Positions 28,825 through 33,604 of a stretch of 33,604 bases of DNA are shown here, one piece after another (position 1 is the first letter of the stretch; each line of letters starts with the position of its first letter). The stretch comes from Janthinobacterium sp. ROICE36 (lineage in GTDB: Bacteria > Pseudomonadota > Gammaproteobacteria > Burkholderiales > Burkholderiaceae_D): positions 1-33,604 of the forward strand of contig NZ_PEBS01000061.1 of the NCBI RefSeq assembly GCF_002869965.1, given 5' to 3'. The translations under genes and the position numbers were made by a program. The notes under the pieces were generated by a model. The model searched no databases. It was given only the letters and a program-made list of their open reading frames with translations, and was not told the origin of the DNA.

Positions 28825-31359
28825 TCAATATACGTCGCGGCGGTAGCGTCCGGCCGCCAGCAGGGCATCGAGGCCATCCTGCCCCAGCACTTCTTGCAGT
28901 ACAGCATCGATTCCTGCCGCCATGCCGTGCAGGCTGCCGCAGACGTAGACGATGGCGCCTTGCGCCAGCCAGTCGCGCAGTTCGTCGGCATGCTCGCGCA
29001 ATCGGTCCTGTACGTATTGCCGTTTACCACCCTCGTTGCCATCGCGTGAAAAGACGCGGTCCAGGCGCGCCAGGTGGCCAGCATCGAGCCAGCCTTGCAA
29101 CTCTTCGCCACAGACGCTGTCAAAAGCTTGCTGGCGCTCGCCGAACAGCAACCAGTTGCGGGCCAGTCCCGCCCGCCGGCGCGCGCGCAGGTGCGCACGC
29201 AGGCCGGCCAGGCCGGAACCGTTGCCGATATAAATGCAGGGCACGTCCACCAGGGCGGGCGCGAAGGAGGGATTGGCTTGCAGGCGCAGGCGGATGGGGC
29301 TGTCCAGCGGGGCGAAGCGCGTGAGCCAGCCGGAACAGAGGCCATAGCCCAGGTTGTCGCCGCCCGCATGGCGTTCCTGGCGCAGCAGCAACTGCAGTTC
29401 GCCATCGGATGGCAGCGACGCGAGCGAGTAGCTGCGCGGCGCATGTTGCGCAGCCTGTGCGTCGCCATCGCTGCCGTCCGCGTTGCAGCCGATGATTTCC
29501 GCCAGCGCGCCCGCTTCCCCGGTAGTGCCGGCCGGGCCCGTCAAGGTGATTTCATGCAATTCGCCGCCCATGCTGCCCGGGTTGAGCAGCACGCGGCGCG
29601 CCAAACGCCACTCGGCATACGACGCTTCTTCCTGCACGCCGATGGCGTCGATGGCGCTGCCGCTGCAGCGCGCCAATGCCTGCGACCAGTCGGCCAGCGC
29701 GGCGGGCTCGTGCTTGTCCACTTCGATCAGGGGGAACAAAGGCGTGGCACCCAGCGCGCGCAATTGCCGCTCCAGCGCATGGCCGAAGCCGCAGAAGTCG
29801 CTGTAATGGCGGTCGCCCAGGGCCAGCACGCCGAATGCCAGGCCTGCCAGCGGCGTGCCCGCCGTTTGCTGCAACAGGCGCGCGAAGCGGCGCGTGCCGT
29901 CTGGCGCTTCGCCTTCGCCAAAGGTGCTGGCGACGACCAGGGCCCGTGCATACTGGCGCAATTGCGCGGGATCAAACCGGTCCAGCGAATGCACATCGAC
30001 AGCCACGCCCGCCTGCTGCAGGGCGCGCGCGCTTTCCAGGGCCAGGCGCTCGGCCTGGCCCGACTGGCTGGCGTAGGCCACCAGCGTGGGCAGGCCAGTC
30101 GCCATATTGCCGGGAGTGCCGGCCAGCATGGCGCGCTGCGCCTGTACAGCCCGTTTCGCCTTGCGGCGGCCCAGGTACAACATCCAGCCCGTGATGGCGA
30201 ACAGGGGCAGGCCCAGGCTGGCCAGGGTGACGATGATGCGGCCCGGCAAGCCGAAATACGTGCCCATGTGCAGCGGATAAATGATGTTGACGAGGCGCGA
30301 ACCCAGGCCTTGCTGGCGGTACGGCTCGTTTTCCGTGAGCGTGCCATCGGCCGGCGCAATGCTCATGCGGCTGCGCGCCCGCTCGTGCGGCGCATCGCTG
30401 GCCAGCCACGTGAATTGCACGGCTTCGCCGGCGCGCGCGGGCAGGCGCACGCTGGCCAGGGTCCAGCCGGGGGCGTGCTGCTGGAAGCTGCTCCAGGCCA
30501 GGCCGATGTCGATGGCGGGTGCCTCCTTTTTCTCTTTGGTCGCACGCTTGGGCGCTTGCGCGATCCTTGGAGGCTTGCCGGCCCAGGCGTCGATGTTGTC
30601 ACGCACCACGTCATAGCTCCAGTAAATGCCCGTCAGGGTCAGCGCCACGTAGACGAGCAAACACCAGGTGCCGGCCACGGCGTGCAAATTCCACAGGAAG
30701 GAGCGGCCTTTCAGGGCCGCGTCGAAAGTCAGCCAGGTGCGCCAGTCCAACGGGCGGCGGGGCCAGCGCAGATACAGGCCGGAGAGTGCCAGGCCCAGCA
30801 GGCAGAGGGCCAGCGCGCCTGCCACTTGGCGGCCCGGATCGCGCGGCAGCAGCAGCCAGCGGTGCAGCGACTCCGTCCACTCGAAAAATGCCGCCCCCGC
30901 CAGCGTCGGCTGGGTCGCGCCCGTGTACGGGTGCACATAAACGGACTCGCCGCGCCGCTGGCCGTTTTTCGGCGCGAAGAACAGGCGTGGCGCCGTGCCC
31001 GCCTGCGCATACACGGTGATGGACGCCACGCGCTGGCCGTGTTCTGCTGCGGCAATGTTAGCGAGCTGGGCCGGCGTCAGTGGCGCGCGTGTTTCCACGG
31101 GAACATGGCGCACGCCGGGGTTCATGACATCGAGCAATTCATCCTTGAAAGCCAGGGTGGCGCCGCTCAGGCCGATGATCACCAGCACCGTGCCGGCCGT
31201 GATGCCGATGAACCAATGCAATTGAAACCACACCTGCTTCCAGCTCCAGTGCCAACGCCTTTGTCGCAGAGCGGGGGCAAGCTGGCGCTGCTCGCTGGTA
31301 GCTGGCGCAGCATCGGCGCTGGCGCGCAGCTGGGCTTGTGGAAAGGTGGAGGTGATCAT
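28825..31359 (-). CDS. PepSY-domain / flavodoxin / FAD-NADPH reductase fusion (inner-membrane reductase)
   Basis: An 844-residue membrane flavoprotein. The N-terminal PepSY-associated TM part (about 45-400) has four helices, the first being FIGITAGTVLVIIGLSGATLAF, with periplasmic PepSY regions (GESVYVHPYTGATQPTL). A flavodoxin domain follows (about 422-560: LVAYASQSGQAERLAL, then VVASTFGEGEAPDG). The reductase part has RSYSLAS for FAD (about 641), YGLCSGWLT, NADPH loop IGNGSGLAGLRAHL (about 710), LLFGERQQAFD and YVCGSLHGMAAGI. The CPR connecting domain is reduced. Databases often call such proteins sulfite reductase subunit alpha; the PepSY part suggests periplasmic ferric-siderophore reduction instead. 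ATG 31359 is preferred to an upstream TTG at 31434, which lies before the predicted transcription start. A Fur box overlaps its promoter. Confidence 0.9.
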   Translation of the reverse strand: MITSTFPQAQLRASADAAPATSEQRQLAPALRQRRWHWSWKQVWFQLHWFIGITAGTVLVIIGLSGATLAFKDELLDVMNPGVRHVPVETRAPLTPAQLANIAAAEHGQRVASITVYAQAGTAPRLFFAPKNGQRRGESVYVHPYTGATQPTLAGAAFFEWTESLHRWLLLPRDPGRQVAGALALCLLGLALSGLYLRWPRRPLDWRTWLTFDAALKGRSFLWNLHAVAGTWCLLVYVALTLTGIYWSYDVVRDNIDAWAGKPPRIAQAPKRATKEKKEAPAIDIGLAWSSFQQHAPGWTLASVRLPARAGEAVQFTWLASDAPHERARSRMSIAPADGTLTENEPYRQQGLGSRLVNIIYPLHMGTYFGLPGRIIVTLASLGLPLFAITGWMLYLGRRKAKRAVQAQRAMLAGTPGNMATGLPTLVAYASQSGQAERLALESARALQQAGVAVDVHSLDRFDPAQLRQYARALVVASTFGEGEAPDGTRRFARLLQQTAGTPLAGLAFGVLALGDRHYSDFCGFGHALERQLRALGATPLFPLIEVDKHEPAALADWSQALARCSGSAIDAIGVQEEASYAEWRLARRVLLNPGSMGGELHEITLTGPAGTTGEAGALAEIIGCNADGSDGDAQAAQHAPRSYSLASLPSDGELQLLLRQERHAGGDNLGYGLCSGWLTRFAPLDSPIRLRLQANPSFAPALVDVPCIYIGNGSGLAGLRAHLRARRRAGLARNWLLFGERQQAFDSVCGEELQGWLDAGHLARLDRVFSRDGNEGGKRQYVQDRLREHADELRDWLAQGAIVYVCGSLHGMAAGIDAVLQEVLGQDGLDALLAAGRYRRDVY

Positions 31360-31422
31360 GACGGCTTTCGATAACGCGACCAGGCCGGGCGTCAGGCGTG
31401 GCAGGGAAGAAGGAAGACTGAC

Positions 31423-31453
31423 ATAATATCGCAAACGAGAATCATTCGCAAAT
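31423..31453 (-). promoter_or_regulatory. Fur-box promoter of the PepSY reductase gene
   Basis: On the minus strand TTGCGA (31451-31446) and TATTAT (31428-31423) are 17 bases apart. The spacer contains GCGAATGATTCTCGTTT, a Fur-type inverted repeat of two half sites around AATGATTCTC. Occupancy would directly block RNA polymerase. The implied start near 31416 leaves a ~57-nt leader before ATG 31359. Confidence 0.65.
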
Positions 31454-31492
31454 GATGGCGCCCTGTTTTCACGGGGCGGGGGCCATCCTCGT

Positions 31493-31523
31493 TTGCCTGA
31501 TTGGTCGCTATAGGCGCTACAAT
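31493..31523 (+). promoter_or_regulatory. Possible promoter of ilvE
   Basis: TACAAT (31518-31523) is a fair -10; TTGCCT (31493-31498) lies 19 bases upstream as a possible -35. A start near 31530 gives a ~26-nt leader. Confidence 0.35.
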
Positions 31524-31555
31524 AGGGATACTGTTAACTAGTTCCCATTGCCGCC

Positions 31556-32656
31556 ATGACCACTTCCACATCGAATCTCGTCGTCACCCCGTCCGCCCAC
31601 CCCTTGTCCGACGCCGAGCGCGCCGCGCGCATGGTCAATCCCGCCTTCGGCCGCATCTTCACGGACCATATGGTGGTGATTCCTTACCGCGACGGCAAGT
31701 GGCAGCAGGGCGAACTGAAGGCCTACGGCCCTTTGATGCTGGACCCGTCCGCTTCGTCCTTGCACTATGGCCAGGCTATCTTCGAAGGCTATAAAGCGTT
31801 TGCCCAGCCCGATGGCAGTATCAAGACTTTTCGTCCAGAACAAAATGCCCAGCGTTTTAACCGCAGCGCCGCGCGCCTGGCCATGCCGGCCATCCCCGTC
31901 GAGCTGTTCCTGGAAGCGGGCGATGCGCTGATTGCGCAAGACCGCAACTGGGTGCCGAAGAACACGGGCGAGAGCCTGTACATGCGTCCGCTGATGATCG
32001 CCACCGACCCTTACCTGGGTGTGCGTCCGTCGGAAGAATATCTGTTCGTGCTGTTCGCCTCGCCTGCCGGCGCCTATTTCCCGAAGGGCGTGAAGCCCGT
32101 CACCGTGTGGATCAGCGAAGACTACGTGCGCTCGGCGCCGGGCGGCACGGGTGAAGCCAAGTGCGCGGGCAACTACGCGGCCAGCCTGATGGCACAGTCG
32201 CAAGCACAGGAAAAGGGCTGTGACCAGGTGGTATGGCTCGATGCCGTGCAGCGTGAATTCATCGAAGAAATGGGTGGCATGAACTTGTTCTTCGTCTACC
32301 AGGAGGGCGAAAAGGTCACCGTCGTGACGCCGGAACTGACGGGCACTTTGTTGCCAGGCATCACCCGCCGCAGCCTGCTGGAAATGGCGAAAGACCTCGG
32401 TTATGCGACGCAAGAGCGTAAATTGTCCGTCCAGCAATGGCGCGACGACATCGCCTCGGGTCGCATGACGGAAGTGTTCGCCTGCGGCACGGCTGCCGTC
32501 ATCACGCCCGTGGGCGTGGCCAAGGCCAACGGCTTTGAAATGACCATTAACAACAATGAAAACGGCGCCGTCACCCTGGCCCTGCGCGAAGCGCTGCTGG
32601 GCTTGCAGCATGGCACGGCACCGGACACGCACGGCTGGATGCACAAGGTCTGTTGA
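31556..32656 (+). CDS. ilvE: Branched-chain amino-acid aminotransferase
   Basis: A 366-residue fold-type IV PLP enzyme for the last step of valine, leucine and isoleucine synthesis. The PLP lysine is Lys202 in GGTGEAKCAGNYAASL, and substrate/PLP motifs SSLHYGQAIFEGYKAF (about 66-81), IEEMGGMNLFFV (about 239-250) and GTAAVITPVG (about 312-321) are typical of the larger BCAT class also found in eukaryotes, distinct from the ~308-residue E. coli IlvE. It is a stand-alone gene, not next to ilv or leu biosynthetic genes, and ends in a strong terminator. No attenuation leader is visible. Confidence 0.96.
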   Translation: MTTSTSNLVVTPSAHPLSDAERAARMVNPAFGRIFTDHMVVIPYRDGKWQQGELKAYGPLMLDPSASSLHYGQAIFEGYKAFAQPDGSIKTFRPEQNAQRFNRSAARLAMPAIPVELFLEAGDALIAQDRNWVPKNTGESLYMRPLMIATDPYLGVRPSEEYLFVLFASPAGAYFPKGVKPVTVWISEDYVRSAPGGTGEAKCAGNYAASLMAQSQAQEKGCDQVVWLDAVQREFIEEMGGMNLFFVYQEGEKVTVVTPELTGTLLPGITRRSLLEMAKDLGYATQERKLSVQQWRDDIASGRMTEVFACGTAAVITPVGVAKANGFEMTINNNENGAVTLALREALLGLQHGTAPDTHGWMHKVC

Positions 32657-32678
32657 TCAGCTTGTGTGATTGATACAT

Positions 32679-32705
32679 CGCCGGCACCGTGTTGCCGGCG
32701 TTTTT
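32679..32705 (+). terminator. Terminator after ilvE
   Basis: A perfect 8-bp stem CGCCGGCA (32679-32686) with TGCCGGCG (32693-32700) followed by five T. It ends only 21 bases before the RNase gene starts. Confidence 0.9.
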
Positions 32706-32726
32706 ATATCTTGAAAGGGAAACCTG

Positions 32727-33443
32727 ATGCAATTGCGAAATGTCTTGCCGGTGCTGGCCGCCGGTTTCCTCAGCCTGTCGGCTGGCGCCGTCCACGCGGT
32801 CGACGCCACCTGCGCCATTCCCCGCAATGTCAGCTACGTCGATTACGACGTCAAGCCGTCGGACGAGAAAAACACTTGCTACAAGCAAAGCACCAATGTA
32901 CCCACCGATTACTTCATGCTGGCGCTGTCGTGGTCGCCAGGCTTTTGCGACAGCCAGCGCCGCCGCGGCGCAGTGTCAAAAAAAGCCGCTTTCCAGTGCG
33001 CCGAGAGCAATCACTTCGGCTGGGTCGTGCATGGACTCTGGGCGCAATCGGCCAATCCCGCCACGTGCGAAGATATTTCCGTGACACCGCCGCGCAAGAC
33101 GGACTTGCACCCACGCTATTGCAAGGGCAATCTGCCGAAGCTGGCGCCGTCCGATATCCTGCCCTATATGTGCATGCAGCCCGGCGTAGCCTTGTTGCAG
33201 GGCGAATGGGAAAAGCATGGCGCCTGCGATTTCGGTACGGCCAGGGAATATTTCGAGAAGGAGCGCGAATTGTTCCAGGCCTTGAAGTTGCCGGATAGCA
33301 CCATGCCGAAAAACGCGCTGTTCCAGTGGATGAAGCAGCACAACCCGCAACTGAAGGGGCGCTGGCTCGGCTATGAAAAGCACTCGGGCGAGTTGCGCAT
33401 CTGTTATTCGAAAGATTTTAAAGTGATCGACTGCCAGAAGTAA
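32727..33443 (+). CDS. Secreted ribonuclease T2 family protein
   Basis: A 238-residue T2-type RNase with a signal peptide (RNVLPVLAAGFLSLSAGAVHA, cleavage after about residue 24). The two catalytic segments are present: CAS-I WVVHGLWAQ with His102, and CAS-II EWEKHGAC with Glu160, Lys163 and His164. CAS-I normally reads WPxHGLWP; here it lacks both prolines but keeps the His. It carries ten or more cysteines, consistent with several disulfides after export. T2 RNases cut single-stranded RNA to 2',3'-cyclic phosphates; in bacteria they are periplasmic or secreted and scavenge RNA. The ribosome-binding site AAAGGGAA lies 21-27 bases after the ilvE terminator's T run, so its promoter must overlap ilvE or that terminator. 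Confidence 0.93.
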   Translation: MQLRNVLPVLAAGFLSLSAGAVHAVDATCAIPRNVSYVDYDVKPSDEKNTCYKQSTNVPTDYFMLALSWSPGFCDSQRRRGAVSKKAAFQCAESNHFGWVVHGLWAQSANPATCEDISVTPPRKTDLHPRYCKGNLPKLAPSDILPYMCMQPGVALLQGEWEKHGACDFGTAREYFEKERELFQALKLPDSTMPKNALFQWMKQHNPQLKGRWLGYEKHSGELRICYSKDFKVIDCQK

Positions 33444-33463
33444 GCCTGCCTGTCCTGCAGGCT
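33443..33463 (+). terminator. Hairpin after the RNase T2 gene
   Basis: AGCCTGC (33443-33449) pairs with GCAGGCT (33457-33463), starting in the stop codon. No T-tract follows, so termination is uncertain. The hairpin is very close to the IS630 transposase end. Confidence 0.4.
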
Positions 33464-33476
33464 TCCTGCATACATG

Positions 33477-33604
33477 TTAGTGTAGTGCTTCGTTATTCTT
33501 TGAACTAAGCCTCCGATTGGCACGGATCACTTTTTGCAGGATGTCGTTAGCCTTGGCGGTCCATACAAACGGCTTCGGATTCTGATTATGGGCCATAATA
33601 TATT
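33477..33604 (-). CDS. IS630-family transposase, C-terminal fragment (cut by window edge)
   Basis: Read on the minus strand, 42 codons lie inside the window and end in TAA at 33479-33477. The translation contains NPKPFVWTAKANDILQKVIR, the conserved C-terminal signature of IS630-family (Tc1/mariner-like) transposases, followed by RANRRLSSKNNEALH. The gene is complete at this end and continues out of the window to the right. Its terminal repeat and the duplicated TA target should lie within a few tens of bases of 33470, but I cannot identify them without the other end. Confidence 0.85.
   Translation of the reverse strand, partial: YIMAHNQNPKPFVWTAKANDILQKVIRANRRLSSKNNEALH

Noticed and set aside
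29074..31374. 766-codon open frame on the plus strand opposite the PepSY reductase
   Set aside because: It mirrors the real gene on the minus strand, whose domain motifs are all intact; the shadow has none.
1..33604. CRISPR array, prophage, toxin-antitoxin or integron structure
   Set aside because: No spaced direct repeats, integrase, attC-like site or paired toxin/antitoxin genes were found; the two IS ends are the only mobile traces.

Overview
The window looks like a chromosomal segment of a GC-rich betaproteobacterium of the Oxalobacteraceae, most like Janthinobacterium or a close relative. This rests on the gene order carA-carB-greA-DUF4149, yhbY/rlmE-ftsH-folP-glmM, a GbsR-like regulator next to cydDCABX, and the protein sequences. 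The species call is inference from remembered family patterns; no search was run. Both window edges are cut insertion sequences: the 3' end of an IS256-family transposase on the left and the C-terminus of an IS630-family transposase on the right. Everything between reads as an intact chromosomal backbone.

Layout. (1) 1-1700: IS256 end, a patatin-like lipoprotein and a GlcG/HbpS-family protein. (2) 1740-7430: a strong promoter, a ~145-nt leader with nested inverted repeats, then carA-carB (carbamoyl phosphate for arginine and pyrimidines), greA and a small membrane protein. (3) 7450-13145: yhbY facing away from rlmE, ftsH, folP and glmM, which cover ribosome maturation, membrane proteolysis, folate and cell-wall precursor supply. 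(4) 13186-13470: tRNA-Pro(UGG) and tRNA-Arg(UCU). (5) 13540-20930: a 37-aa membrane peptide, a GbsR/MarR-type regulator, and cydD-cydC-cydA-cydB-cydX for assembly and structure of the high-affinity bd oxidase. (6) 20930-24190: small conserved-looking ORFs, an unknown protein, a DUF1294 membrane protein, an Ogt-type DNA alkyltransferase and a nucleotidyltransferase. (7) 24180-31460: an iron and oxygen neighbourhood: a TonB-dependent siderophore receptor with a Fur-type box, a secreted unknown, a hemerythrin with an FNR-type box, two tiny proteins, and a PepSY-flavodoxin-FAD/NADPH reductase fusion whose promoter carries a Fur-type box. (8) 31500-33480: ilvE and a secreted RNase T2.

The genes suggest two regulatory themes. 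Micro-aerobic respiration: cydDCABX and the hemerythrin share an FNR-like motif of the form TTGAT-N4-GTCAT. Iron acquisition: receptor plus inner-membrane reductase, both with Fur-like boxes placed on readable promoters. I did not find an obviously new defence, mobile or biosynthetic system. The best leads are the structured carA leader, the operator region of the cyd locus, the hemerythrin with Asp in place of a metal-ligand His, and several small proteins with good ribosome-binding sites.
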